From Apostichopus japonicus (lineage: Eukaryota > Echinodermata > Holothuroidea > Aspidochirotida > Stichopodidae), in the NCBI RefSeq assembly GCF_037975245.1, contig NC_092568.1:22408501-22472500 (forward strand): a stretch of 64,000 nucleotides of DNA. Reading direction: 5' to 3'. Positions 24,101 to 37,565 of the stretch are shown here, piece by piece; the first letter of the stretch is position 1; each line of letters begins with the position of its first letter. The position numbers and the translations under genes are program-made. Under the pieces are notes generated by a model. The model worked only from the letters and a program-made list of their open reading frames with translations, was not told the DNA's origin and did not search any database.

Positions 24101-27100
24101 GTTATGGGCCTACTTAAAACTGATACGGACCTGGCAAGATAATTAAGAACTAAATGACTAACTTGTATAGAATTCTGGAACCACTGCACTTGTTCGACTG
24201 GCACTTCCACTATCTAACGTCTGGTTTCGTTTTCGATGAACTTCAAAACAGTTGTAAATTTCTTATACCAAAAAATCATTCTATTAAAAATTAGAAAATC
24301 ATTGTAAATCAAGTAAAGAAGAAGTAAAAAGAAGAAGGCAAAAAAAAAAATCGTAAATATAGACTTAAAATGGAATACATGCTTGAAGAATATATAAGTT
24401 GGTTTTCATCTTATCGGACAACGTAGCCAAAGCTATAGTATAAATGATGAGGGCGTTTTCTGATATTTTCGGTTTATATCTACAGGGTTTGTTAGTTTTA
24501 TACTATACCGTATACGGCCCTACATAATTATTGATTGTCAATGGAGCTGAACCAGTTACCTGTGTAATTAGTAATTATGAGTTACTGGTGATATTACTAT
24601 ACTATTCGGTCCATATATACCCAAGCAAATACCCTTCCCTATTTTGACCAATCAAATAAGTTTGTTGTTATCGTCTGCGCCCTCTCAATGTTTATGTAAA
24701 TAACCCCACATGATGCAGTGACCCACATTTCACAGAATATCAGAAACCAAGGGGTCTTTACTAAGGAAGGGGAGGCGAGGGAGTTAAACGGAATTCCCAA
24801 CCATCCCCCTTCCCACTTCCTCCCCAACGTCAATCGAATCTTTCATGCTGGATACGTCTCACATATCAAATATTTTAACATATTACAAAGCCTTCGATCA
24901 ACGGACTTAACCGGGAAGATGGTGGGTGGATTTGCATTTTACAACACACGCACGCAAAGCCTCATACATACACAGGCAAAATTTAAGCTCGAACCGCACA
25001 TCAAATGTATAGTAAAATATGAAGGAAATGATAACACCATATTCAATGTTTCATCTAACCCCCTTATCCAAAGCAAAATTTCTCAAAGCACATTAGCTAC
25101 CATTAATTTTGTGCCCAAAATTCGAACTGTTCCTACGTTCCTATTGCGGTCCACACCCTGATGGAAAAGCCAACTAACTGTCACACGGTAATGTAAAGAT
25201 GTCCTCGCTGATGTTGCGTGTTAAATGTCTCGTATAATATAGCAAAACTGTTACAACAACAATACTTTTATACAGGAATTCGTTTTTGCACGATTCTCAC
25301 GCAAGCAAGTCAATTACTGTGATTACGTTCATCATTGAACCCACGAAACTTGATCTAATGCCCGGATGTTTAAACCTTGATGAATATAGCGTTTTACCCT
25401 TCCAACTACTACAACAAGGAATGCTCCCCTTTTATTGCTTTCATCTCTCGTAAAATCTGACGAAAGCTCAGCGATGTTTTTCACTAAATAATATTGTGAG
25501 TGAATGTCCTTTTTGACCTATTTAGGGCATGTTTTTCGATAAGAACTTATTTTCACGAGCCCCGAAACGTCGCCGGGATTGGGCGTGTGGATGAGGGTGT
25601 CGGGGAACTTACTAGATTGGCGTCGCAAATTTTCCGTGTTGGTACGAGTTAATTTGTGACCATATTAGAGGTGGAAACTAGATATTTTTGGCATCGTTCC
25701 TTTATCATCCCTTTCTTATACTATTGACATCGATTCCCATGGAGTGAATACATCCTATAGGCCGAGGTTTGACCGTGGGCGACCAGGGACGGTTCATATC
25801 ATTTAACGTCACCCCCCCCCCCCATTTTTGTCTACTTAATGCTACCAAACCTGTTTACTTATACTATAATACTTATCTTCCAAAGGAGGGAGCTCATCTC
25901 ACCCATCCCCTCCCCCACACACCTTTCCTGTGTCCCCCCACGTACATCTGCAGGTTACCGATCTAACCCTTAACGAACCAGATGCACTTGAGCTAATCTA
26001 AATAGCTGCTTTGCGTTGTTCTTGAGCGGAGTCTTCTGTTTGTCTGTCTGTCTGTGCGTTTGGTATTTCTGGTCTTGCGACTTAGGTTCTGCTAGTTAGT
26101 TCTGTACTTCCACTGGTTTCTATAAACACCTTCCTTCATCCCAAGCTGCATTCACTGTGTATAGTGGTCATGAATGGGGTGCTTTCACCTGTCTCAGTAT
26201 TCAGCAAGTGATTACACGTTGAGTTACAATCTCGGCCGTCGTGCGGTGGGGATGGCGCAACCTCGAGCAGGAATGGGTGCGAGAATGCTACCCCTGCCTC
26301 GTAACTTTCTGAACGTTCATCGAATAGAGAGAAGGCTCGGTATAATCTGGTGCTCGTCCACGATCATGACAGTAAAATAGTTAAAAATTAGCTTCTGTTG
26401 GCTTCCAAACTTGGGAAAAACGTACCGGTACCCACCTTACGTCCAAATATGTTCCTTTTACCCTGTTTATTTCACTTACAAATCGTTCAATGCCTTCTTC
26501 TGCATTCTCAAAGCATTTGACATTCTCGGAATAGCATTAACTATATTTAGCTACAGCGTCCCCCAAAAGTACTAAAATTTTTATTATTTATGCGAAAATA
26601 AATGTTTTTGATGCCATTTATCACAGGTGTTTATGAAACTTCGATCGACGCTTGTTATAAAAATCAATGAAACTCTATCGCATGTATCTTCCGTAACGGA
26701 CACTCTCCCTCTCTACAATGTTAACGTATCTGTCTCAGTCTTCCCATTGTAGTTATTTTTGTTTTATTGTTTGACACTTCCGGACGATTTAATTTGTGTC
26801 TAAGCTATATATTTCTTGTTGTTTCTTAATATATATCATAGCCATTTTTGTGCTTGCAACAGGTCAAAATAACTTTATGATACTGATTTGTATGTCAGTG
26901 CCATAACTTTATTCCTAAATGTAGATATTTCATCGTAAAAATAGTGATCATAAAATGTTGAGCGGGTTACGAGTTCAGAAGGATGACGAGTGCCACATGC
27001 ATATTTTGCATTCATTTCATTTCGAAACTCATACTTTGGTTTTCCTTACCTCCACCCGTCACCACTACACCCTGAGCTCTCTGGTTATATACGCCTCCTC

Positions 27101-28302
27101 ATATTCTCCTATATAGCCGAACATTCAACGCTTCAAGGTGTGAGGAAACCCCCGGTGTTGGCTTCTGCAAAAGAGCCTCTTTCGTATATCTCGGAAGATC
27201 AAAGCACCAAGGAACGTGCCTGTCTCGCGGCTATTTACACTTTACTGGCAGCAAAGCTAATCCTCTAAGGAAAAGAGACCCACCGCAGTGCTATGCTTTT
27301 GAACTTGATAATAGCTCTTGCCAACGTAACATGAACTCGTCGTATACACCCTCCGACGTCGTCGCCGTCTTCGTCGTCGGCAGCAACAGGCGAACTGGTG
27401 ACGACGGTCAGACCTAGTTGCAAGATACGACTATAGAACTACTGTACTACAAGGTTGCGCATGCTTGGCTACTTCAGCATGGTTTATTGGACTGTCAATG
27501 ACTCAGCGCACCTTAAGTGTCAGCAAATCATGTTTATTTATTATCTTTAAGAGAGCCATGGTGTTACTTACACCTACTTGTCATAACGCACCTGAAAAAT
27601 ACAGACCGAAAAAAAATCCGTTTTATGTCATGGCGTATAAATTGGACACCGTAAAACAATGGGATAATCAATGTTGAATTGACTACATTAAAAAATCCAT
27701 GTAAACTAATGTAATGGCAATTTTAAGGCGTTTGGATCAAGTGACCGATTGAGCGCCCCCCCCCCCCCCCAATGCTTTTAATTTGATGAACATGTGTGAC
27801 GTCATCAGTTGATTCTGCTATTGCTACATTACTACATTTTCTTCCCGTGTGACGTCAGAGGTGCGAGAAGTTCCTGATGCCATTATGTAGTACACATGTT
27901 CGTAGAATTTGCTATAAGTTGCCATTTGCCTCCATATTTCCCCGTCCACGCGGTTGTAGCCCTGCCCCCTTCTCCCCCACACCCCCCCCCCACTCGCCAG
28001 GTTTCTGTACGGTATGTATCAAATGTATCAAGTTAAACTTTGACTTAAATTCACTCTAAAGGGAATAGATAGTCCGACCATAGAAGTGTTACCTTGGTAA
28101 CAATTATCTATGGTCAGACATGAGACGGTGGCTTCTCTGGTTTGGGTTTTCTTTTTCTTCCGGTGCTCATGTTGGTACGGGTTTTTTCCTGCCATTGCTG
28201 AACAAACATTTATTACAGGTTGGCCTATTTCCTATTAAAAAAAACCCCCATCTAACATGCCTGACCTACCTTTGTTTTGTAAATACTGCAATAAGACGAT
28301 AG
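21182..28302. other. long gene-poor region
   Basis: I see no gene I can defend. The longest ORF, 24718-25161 (147 codons, plus), has no recognisable domain. G/C homopolymers occur near 23015, 25811, 27757 and 27986, and a CGTCGT-type CpG-rich tract at 27351-27385. A short inverted repeat at 23599-23681 (GGTTCTCAA / TTGAGAACC) could be a hAT relic, but it lacks a flanking duplication. Confidence 0.5.
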
Positions 28303-28338
28303 AGTTAGACCAGGGAGTTGTTAACTCCCTGGTTAGAC
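28303..28338. mobile_element. 20-bp palindromic insertion with 8-bp flanking repeat
   Basis: The core CAGGGAGTTGTTAACTCCCT (28311-28330) is an almost perfect palindrome. The flanks are AGTTAGAC and GGTTAGAC, 7 of 8 matching. This design recurs at 18809 and 41375. Confidence 0.6.
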
Positions 28339-28638
28339 CCATGCCTGAAAAACGTCACTCCAAAGTCCATTGTCGTTATCCTTCTCTTGGACGCAATGTG
28401 TCATTGATCAATTTTTGGTCAAATTTGCACCCAGCCTCTCGATACTACAAGCAATCAACTAAGAAACACCGCGATAACGATAAACATCGGATCTTGTCTC
28501 TCAAACTTTTTAGCGAAGCATATGCTGGGACTAGCAGTACCAATCCTCTAAGTTGGGGCCCGGTATACCACGGAGTTAGAAGACATTCTTACTCCATGAG
28601 TATACCAAGATACCTCTTTTATACATCTGGTGTTAAAT

Positions 28639-29426
28639 AAGTATACGGTGTTACGCATTGCTGTATAGAACTGAATTTGGCCGTATATCAAGTCATTTTT
28701 GGCTACTTTGTGAATTCTAGTTTTGCTATCATGTCTGCGTTGGAGAGAGATACGTATCTCACTGTGAATGTTATAAATGGAACAATCACACAATTATCAT
28801 CCAAATAAAACTCAAGTTTACTATGAAAGTTATAAATTGATGAGGAATAAATACTTTCTGTTCTACCTTACATGTTATACTGTAATTTGGGGGGGGGGGG
28901 GGTTGGGCTATAGGGGCTTGGGTAAGGGAGTTTACTGTTACAAAGGAGGTTAAACCTTGCTTGCTTTATTAACGTATCATAATATCAACGTCATAAACTC
29001 CGTAAACAATTACAGCGAGAAAAGGTAAAGAAAATGAAGACACATATCAAACCAATGATAATATTGATATAAAAATCCGATATACACAACAAGTAGCACA
29101 TGTTTCATTGCTTGTATTTTATTAACATGATTTCCTATATATGACGTCGTATCAAATATGAAATTAAGGTCATAGAGTGAAACACCAAGTCTGCCACCCC
29201 TACCCCATAATGTGGTCAATATTTATAGATTATATTTGGATGAAATATTTAAGCAGAGGAAACGGCAGCTTTATATTTCTGAATCTACAACTTGGCCTAT
29301 ATATTGCCAAAAGCGATGATGCCAAACACCATTTTTTTTCCACGTACGTTGTTTCCGTAACTAGTTCTCGTCGTTACTGTGCTGTTTTAGTGTTTTGAGT
29401 ATCCATATTTTAACTATACTTTACAG
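28639..29426. other. intergenic DNA, no gene seen
   Basis: It contains a 14-base G homopolymer near 28889. The ORF ending at 28640 (127 codons, plus) spans the palindromic insertion and is probably chance. Confidence 0.5.
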
Positions 29427-29578
29427 GCTCTCAATCGAACTTCAGAAAATAGAAAGCTGTGAAATCCGGCATACAATATTGTTGGATTCCGCTGGAAACG
29501 ACATAACATCGTTAAGTAGCGTTTTGCACCTGGAGGCCACCATTACCAAACTATATATCGAGTATAATAACTTAACGG
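29427..29578 (+). CDS. possible internal exon encoding leucine-rich repeat
   Basis: A 152-base open segment lies between a good acceptor (a TTTAACTATACTTTACAG tract) and a GT donor (ACGG|GTAAAC). Its translation includes NDITSLSSVL and ITKLYIEYNNLTG; the second fits the LxxLxLxxNxLxx core of a leucine-rich repeat, and the preceding IELQKIESCEI resembles another repeat's start. Such exons occur in LRR receptors and NLR-type genes, which are expanded in some echinoderms. The exon starts at the third base of a codon and ends after a first base, so it is not symmetrical, which is unusual for LRR-repeat exons. I found no neighbouring LRR exon. A strong acceptor at 33776 opens a compatible frame of about 20 codons ending in a stop, but linking the two is speculation. 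Confidence 0.35.
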
Positions 29579-32500
29579 GTAAACTTCAAACTTTTTATCT
29601 CATACAATTTTAACTTTTATTATTTGTTTGTAAAGCAAGGATCAAACAATTAAAAAGAAAAAATTAATTTGGTTTTAGTTCACTTTTAAAAGTATGAAGT
29701 TCTTACAATATTATTATCATAATTATTTCGTCATAACTACATACAATTCCCCTTTGAAGATGGTATTGCTTACATCAGTGATCATCACCACTGTATAAAT
29801 GTTAGTTAGTCTTAGCGATCGGTTCGAACATTTTGTTTCGCTTTGAAATGAGTCACACAAAATAATTTTACTGACACAAATATTTTATGTGACATGTCAG
29901 CTGTAATGTAGCGCTATGACTGATTTTAATAGTTTGTAATACAACAGCCAGGAGCGCTTCAACTTGTGCTGAGAGGTCAACTGTGAGAGCAAACGACTGC
30001 CGTTACTGCAATCAACAAGCAAATCTTTGGTAACACAAGGAAAATAAAAAGACTTTGGTATTTGTATATGAATAAATTTTTCATAGACAGACTATTAAAA
30101 TAACTTCTTTTACCGAATAGACACAAGATCAAGGGAGGCCTTAAATCATTTTTAAGCACCGAACAGAAGGATTCAAGTGGAAAATATTGAATCAAAACAA
30201 AACCAAATAGAAAGGAAGGAACAAACGAGATTAATGGACATGTTAGACAATTGGCGGCAAAATGCAATTATAATTTTAACGTCTTTCACGAAAGTGTCGT
30301 CTGCTTATCAATGCATTACGAGATAATTAGGCGGTAACGAGTTAGGGCAATTATAACATCGTTTTTGTGTTAGGTTTTGTAGACCAGCCGTTTCGATATT
30401 TATTCGTTATGTTGTATGTTTTCTTAAAATAATTTATATAGTGACGAATACTTCTCGCTGGATCGATTTATGAATCAGACATATAGTCGCCGGTGTAAAG
30501 GGGGCTCTCGAAAACATAGAGCATTGTGGATTATCCCTGAAAAAAAAATTCCATTCAATTCATATATTGTCTTAACTTGGTATGTTTCCATGGCGCCAAG
30601 TGAGACAGTTTCGGTGTATGTTACCATGACATAGTTCTTGTAATAGCTACTAGTCTATTGTTCCAATAACAATAGGAAGTGGATAATTCATTGGAAATTA
30701 TTGCTTTAGCAATTTGGAGTGTTCAATTACTACAATGGCGACAACTTTATTGAAGTATTATTTGTTATTTGTGTTATATTAACATGAATATTGGGAAGAA
30801 TGTCTGAGATATAATTATAGATTTGTTGACCGCTTTTGCTAAATCCACCGAGACGTGCTGCCCGTAGACGTGACGTCACGGCCTTGAACGCGTTTCACAT
30901 CGCCGTCTTGCCATTACCATTTGCTATTGTCACCGGGGTCGCCGAATTTACATGGTTGGTATACAGTGTCGTAACCGGATGGGGTTAGGACAGGATGGAG
31001 GGGAAGGGTGGGAAGATATTTCCATCGTCTCTGGAATGGGGATGGGTGCGTACAGAGGAAGCGGTGGAGGTTGGCGTGAGCGATATGACTGGATGATTGA
31101 AATATTAAATATCCAATCTGAATGTCCGAGGTGATGATGAACTTAAGTAATCTTAAATTATAATGTTCCTTAAAGGGGAAGGGTGTTGATTTGTTACAGC
31201 GCTGAAAGCACTAGATTCATGACCCCTATACATCATCTCTACAATGAATTTATAACCTATCCTAGCCTAGGCCTAGCCTATATACGGACGTGTTATGTCT
31301 AAATCGTGGGTATGGTTTCACAACTTCGTAAAATATAGAAATAATTAAATAACGTTAGCACATAGATAAATTCCATGCAGATGAATTATCAAAACCGCAC
31401 TCGCAGGAAAATATGTCTTGTTAAACGCCGAGTTTGAAATTGAACAGTCGTTCTATTTAGTTTGCGGTATTTCAAAGATGGCTCGAAATGACGTAACGGC
31501 ATCTTTTATGTCTATGTGTGTGTTGGCAAAGAAGGAAAAGACATCCACCTATTCTCACTTAAACAGTTATATTTTGTTAAAATTATTCAACGATATAACT
31601 TCGAACGCTTCACCAAAAGGCATATCTAGGCGTGAAATATGTTTACAGTTCTAACTTCAACAGTTCCTTCAAATTTAATAGAAATAATATACGATCAATA
31701 ACCTCCAGAATAGTATATAGTTTTGTCATTTTCCAGTTTTAGCGATTTTAGCATTCTTTCAATTGGGTTCTATATGTATGACGTTTAATTTTGGCTGTAA
31801 GCGATGGAACAGGTTGTAGTTCCCATTTCAAATGCGAAGAGGCGTATCCTTAATATATAGTCAGGGCTACAGATCTTACACGTTAGGCTAAATACATAGT
31901 CGTGTACGTCTCGGATTGTTGGCCGGACTTAAAATTCGTTTTTGGCGGTTTTGCGTAGGTCTGTCTCCGTTAGCAACCGCAGGCATTAATCACCAGGACA
32001 AGTAATGAATTATATGTTTATTCTTCAGGCGCGAGGTGACAAGCAGGCGCAAAATTCAACATACGAGCCATGCATCTCATTACAACATTCCTCCACTCGC
32101 TTGCGTCATCAATTTTAAGGGAAATCACTCCAGAATCACTTGAACCGCGTCGCAGAAATTGTTTGTTTGCCTGCCACGAGTAATGGAACGTGTAAAAATC
32201 AATTCAGTATATACTTCACTATACAGCTTAGGCCAAGTTACATATACCGTCGGCTTCTTCTATATGTACAGTATCTTGATGGCGGACACAGTTCGTCTCA
32301 TCTTTTGACAATGTTTATGACATTCTGGCGATAATATTTTGTTATATAAATGTTGTTTGATGAATAGGTGTGCTTTTAGTCATTGTACAGACGCCTTTTT
32401 TGTCACTTGATTTATAAAACAAAACATACATACTCGCCCATTAAAATAATCGCTGTTAAAGCAATATATATAGATCGATATGGTCACGTGACCGAACTCC

Positions 32501-35500
32501 TGAATTTTCTGGTTGAAAGGGGATTGGAGGCGATAATGGGATAACTTTGTCAATGCCGACGTCATACCGAGGGCGTTGAGCGCCAGCTCTTTCCCCGGAT
32601 CACCAGGGTTTCAATTTTTTGTACACTTAAATTTTTCTTCATGTATTTTATGAAAATGAAATTACACTATAACTTATCCCCATATTTTCCTTGACCTCTG
32701 AGTTTACCATGGCCCAAGGCTGTAGCTCAATTAATCCCCTCCCCTTATATATATATTCATAAATAGTACAAATATATATTTAACTTTATTCATATTTGGT
32801 ACCACAACTCAGTGTTGTCTTCAGTTAATTGATATTTTATTATATAGGGAAATGACTTAACGTATCATCTTAAGTTGGTACTTGAAAGACACTTCAATTC
32901 CCTCATTCTGTCAAGCAAACAGTTTTTACGTAGTGTATACAGTCAAACTCAAGAGTGACGTAGTCTAATCATAAGTCAATGATCTGTGTGGACAACAATA
33001 AAATAGTATGTTCTGGTCTTACTGACGACAGTAAAGTAAACCCAATCTGTGATAACCGTAAATATAACTGCTTCGTGGACAACAATAAAGTAGGTTAATA
33101 GGCTAACCAAAAGCCGGTGGATTAAACACTAAAGTAGTGAACTAAGCTAACCGTACATATATGTATATATGCATACCATTAGAACAGCACAATAAAGTAT
33201 AGGCACCTAAATATACATATAGAGGCTAATGGTGGAGTAGTGGGCAACAACTCGAGAAAGCACCTAAATCACTGTCCGTGGATAGTAATTAATATTGTTG
33301 ATACTTTAGATAATAAGATAATTTAGATAATAATTGGATAATTACATAAGGAGATATTATACACGTGGATAGTAATTTAGTAATTTAGGGATATATGTAT
33401 CACGCATGTCCAAAGAAATTGATAAAATAACAACAAACAAACAAAGATAACATCTAACTTACATTTGTTATTGACAAATACTTGTGATTTATTACGCGGT
33501 TCTTATAGCCACTTTTCTGTGTATACGTCACGTAATCATTAATAAATAAGCAAACAATCAAACAAACAAAAGGAGGAGGAGCAGACAGTTAAGAAAAGGC
33601 GGGAAAATCTAAACAACAATTACATTAAACTAACTTCATTAATGTATTCGTTTATATATTACTTTTGGCATGTTTGTTACTTTGACCAAAACGTCTCGTT
33701 TCTTGTTCTTAATTGTATATCCTATAGGTCTAATTGATAAATAACTTTTAATTATTTTATTCTTTCATCCGCAGGAGTAACTGGGAATTGTAAAAAGAAA
33801 AATATTTGCGCAATGGAAATAAATATTTCATTCTAAATACTTGAGAGCACCTAAGTATAGTTTGATAGCCGAGATACCACGATGTTCGTCTGTGGCTGTT
33901 CCCCCCCCCCCCCTCCCCTACCCATCGCCCTAAATAGGCTAAATCATGTGTTTGTTTTAACCCTAACAGGTATGTTGGTCAACCGCATGTTGAGTGATGT
34001 ATGTCTGATGGTGAAGTGGCAATCAAACTGTGGTTAGTCCATTGGTTTTATATTCCACGTATAGCTACAATCAACTCATGGCAAGCAATTCTTACCGCCC
34101 AGCTTTTTTTTTTGCGTTTTTCTTCTCATGCAATTTTACTATAATCATATTATGTCTTACCCAATACAAGAATGCAATTGCAAGCTAGATCACATATCCC
34201 ACATATTTGTTGCAACATACACGTTTTGAAGGTTAGACATCATCATATATAAAATTGAATATTAAAAAAAATGAAAATGATCGATTTTTACTTCATTATT
34301 ATAAAATCACTAAGCAATCTCCGCATCTAAATTGTTAGGTCGTATATTAGGCCTATTTTATGAATAGCAGAATTGGGGAACTGAATTCAATCAACTCAAC
34401 AACAGATTGCTTTAACATTCACCCAATTTTTACTACTGTGTATAAAACTGAATTCTAACACAAGGAAATCATAAACCATGCATTGTAGCAGTGGAATTAA
34501 AATCCCACGGTAGGAAAAATCATTTCCAATGTAGTGAAATATGTATTTCACTTCCTTGATGGGTGGTGTCATATCTCATGCATCATTTATGAATATAACT
34601 GTACATACATGCAAGGCGGACGATCTTTCCTACAGGTCTGCCCCAAAGAGAGGGGTCATGTGGACCAAACCCCTGGATACAGGGATCATCAATGGGATTA
34701 CGAATAATAAATAAAAAAATAATATTCTGATGAGAAAATTAAGATTTAAAACAGGGGCCCAATAATAATTGTCCACTCTCGACGGCACGGCTCACGGCAC
34801 CCTCTTCCTCCCCACCTTGCGTCTCTCATCAGTACATGAGCCATCACGTGCAACCCCTCCCCCCCCATCCCTCCATGAATAGGCATTGTTCTCTGTATCT
34901 GGTTATGTTTCTTAATATACTTATACAACTGCTGACTACAATCATTAGCTCGAATCTACAGATATACACGGTTGTATCAACACTAACTCAGATAAAATCA
35001 TCAATGATGGCTAACTACATAAATCAGCGTATGGGAATTGGGAGATTCAGGTTGCGGACTTTAACATCCTTTGCTTACATATATATTTTATATACCAGTG
35101 AGCTACTCAGGCTAGTAACCTCAGGTATATACATACACACACACACATAACGTTACAAAAAAAGTCATATAACCATCGATCCGGAAAAACAGAAAAGCTG
35201 TGAATGAAAAAATCATTGCCAAAAAGAAACACTCATAATTTCTGAGAGGTTAAGCCCTAGTTTACTTTGACGGGCGCCAAATGATAAATTTACACGCCTA
35301 CAAAATAGTTATTTTACCGAGACTTACAAGGGCCATTACCCTCGGTGTTGTGACCTTAAGTAAGCTTCGGAGATCGTTTGGAGGTGACTTGGGAAGAGTT
35401 ATGCATGCATGCAGGCTAGACTAACGCAGGTGGGGCCGCACAGAATGAATTACCTTCGTGTTTTACATCACCGAACATTTTATAGGATGAGAGTGAGAAA

Positions 35501-36240
35501 TAGCTTGTCAGATTTATCATTTTTCATTTAGTTTTATGAGCGGGATGGTTTTCTTGTTCGTCAATACTCGGTGTACCCTATAGAGTGCCAGCTACTTCAG
35601 GTGTTACAATGCAAAATGGAGAATTTGCGGTGAGAAAACCCCCACTTCTCAGTCGGTAATTTGAGAATCGATTAATCGTAACGTCACAGTCGACTTAAAG
35701 TTTAAAGAGCGCCTAGAGGCTAACCAAATATGTTATGTGGTGGAATACATTATGGTCATTATTTAAAGGATATCTCCATGTTTCTAAATAAATGTGTTGA
35801 TAATATATAACCTATAACATATGATTAGTATAAACATATACACTTGTGTGCTGTATTACAAAATGTGGCATGTCGGGGTCAACATTGTCGAATGAATATC
35901 TCTAATGCAGGACATTCATAGCTTTGGCAATGTGTTAATAACAAGCTCATCCATATTTTATGCATAATTTGCAAAAGTATTTCCCGGAATTTAATGCACG
36001 GTTTCGGTGTTAGTATACTGTTTATGGCGCAGTCAGAGTGGAAGTCATATAGAATTCAAATTGTTATAAATGATATCCTTTGTTTTAATGCAAATATACG
36101 AAAAATACAGTTACAGAAAGGTGACGGTAACAACTGAGCTAACAAATGAAACCGATAGCAAGATAAAATAATAATTGTAAGTATGGTGGTTTTGGACCTA
36201 GCTTTGCATTTGTATATTATCAATAATGTACTTCACTTTT
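29579..36240. other. gene-poor AT-rich region
   Basis: I recognise no exon in this stretch. A perfect CRE palindrome TGACGTCA lies at 30871-30878 in a CpG-richer patch. A strong pyrimidine tract and CAG acceptor pattern ends at 33776, and C homopolymers lie near 33901-33913. A/T-rich direct repeats (GATAGTAATTTAG-type words) occur at 33280-33390. Confidence 0.45.
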
Positions 36241-36313
36241 GTACATGTATGTATGTGTGTATTTATGTATTTATGCGTGTGTGTATACGTGTATGTATGT
36301 GTGTATGTATGTA
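36241..36313. repeat. (TGTA/TGTG)n microsatellite, SINE tail
   Basis: Interrupted ATGT/GTGT tetranucleotide repeats adjoin the SINE. In SINE (minus-strand) orientation they form its 3' tail. Confidence 0.85.
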
Positions 36314-36536
36314 GCTTATATCCTCCTACAAGCAGAAACTCGCGAAGAAGCCATCATTGGCGTATCAAAGCCGCAAGCTGACCGAAGTTAGTCTCTTAGA
36401 TTCATATTTAACGTTCATGATTATGAATTGTCGATTGTCAACAACTCTGTAACTGGACGACGTACATTAATATTGGAGTGACTCGAACCGGGGACCTTAT
36501 GGAAGGCACCGGCGTTAACCACTGAGCTAACACTCC
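36314..36536 (-). mobile_element. tRNA-derived SINE, copy 1
   Basis: Read on the minus strand, the element starts GGAGTGTTAGCTCAGTGGTT, which contains a clear pol III A box, and about 40 bases later has GGTTCGAGTC, a B box, then CACTCC pairing with the first six bases. A 62-base tRNA-like head (36536-36475) is followed by a body of about 160 bases and then a TACA/CACA-type tail. The body matches the element at 49161-49384 at most positions. The head is too short in the anticodon/variable region to be a functional tRNA. Confidence 0.85.
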
Positions 36537-36559
36537 TATAACTGAGTGACGGTTGTTGG

Positions 36560-36885
36560 GAAATTTCGCCGTTTGTCATGCCTGAAAACGAAAACGACCA
36601 CTTTTTACATCAAAACTTTCGACGATTTATTGCAACATCCACCTCATAATTTGGATTTTATATCTCAAAAGTTCGACTTTTAATGTTAACATTTCCACAA
36701 TTTATATTAATTTATTATTTTTCTTATATCAAAGTTTCGACAAATTTTCTCATAATTTTGGAGATTTTAATCTCGAAAATGTGACATTTTATCATAAATT
36801 CCGACCTTTTCATCTAAAAATGTCGACATGCCATCTCGAAAACGTGACATTTTACCATTACATTGCCACCTCGAAATTTTGATTT
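36560..36885. repeat. degenerate tandem repeat of TCTCGAAAATGTGACATTTTA type
   Basis: Phrases such as CATCTCGAAAA, GTGACATTTTA and TTCGACTTTT recur about every 25-40 bases through the block, strongly diverged. It looks like an old minisatellite beside the SINE. Confidence 0.55.
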
Positions 36886-37565
36886 GATGCGCCATTCAGC
36901 TTTCCAAGAAGTGCAGGTAGGAATGAAAATGACGTCACAGCTCTTCACTGATTTATTTTGTATAAGTCGATTGAAGTTGACTTATTATAATATTACCCCG
37001 ATATTGTGGCTTGGTCCTATTGGATTTGTCCGGCTTCAAGTGCTTCAATGCTTTGAAACGAATATAAAATACGAATCAATAGGTTAAAAATGTATTAGTA
37101 TACATTTGTCGCTGAGAGCAGATGCGTTGGATTTCATAATTTCGCTACAATTGTCTGTTAGGCAAGAGCTGCTAGTGTTGTTTCATAACTATATTCATTC
37201 CAAGTATTTCCTTTGTCAAGATTCCATCACCCATTACAACGTTAGTTGTATACTTTAAGTTGTCTCGCGCAATCGTTGGCACAAATGACAAATAACACAG
37301 AGAAGATTGGAATGATTCCCAAACAAAAAGTTACACTTTTTACGATAATATTCATATTTCTATCTGTAAACATGTACGAACCACCTCCCCCCCCACCATC
37401 CCCTCCTTTCCCCGCCATCAGGCCCTATCATTATTCCACATATAGAATAGAGAATTATGTGCTCTTGTGACGTCATTCACTGACCAACAACTGTAAACTC
37501 CATTGGTAGGTGGTATGGGATCCTGAAAGAGGCAAGATATACACGCCTGTACAGTTAGTACATGT

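Noticed and set aside
24718-25161. 147-codon ORF as a gene
   Set aside because: There is no recognisable domain, signal or splice structure, and the length is within chance expectation for this much sequence.
28257-28640. 127-codon ORF as a gene
   Set aside because: It runs through the palindromic insertion at 28311, and the protein has no recognisable features.
36475-36536. Functional tRNA gene
   Set aside because: A and B boxes are present, but the molecule is only 62 bases, lacks a proper anticodon/variable region, and is joined to a repeated SINE body. The copy at 49319 is likewise degenerate.
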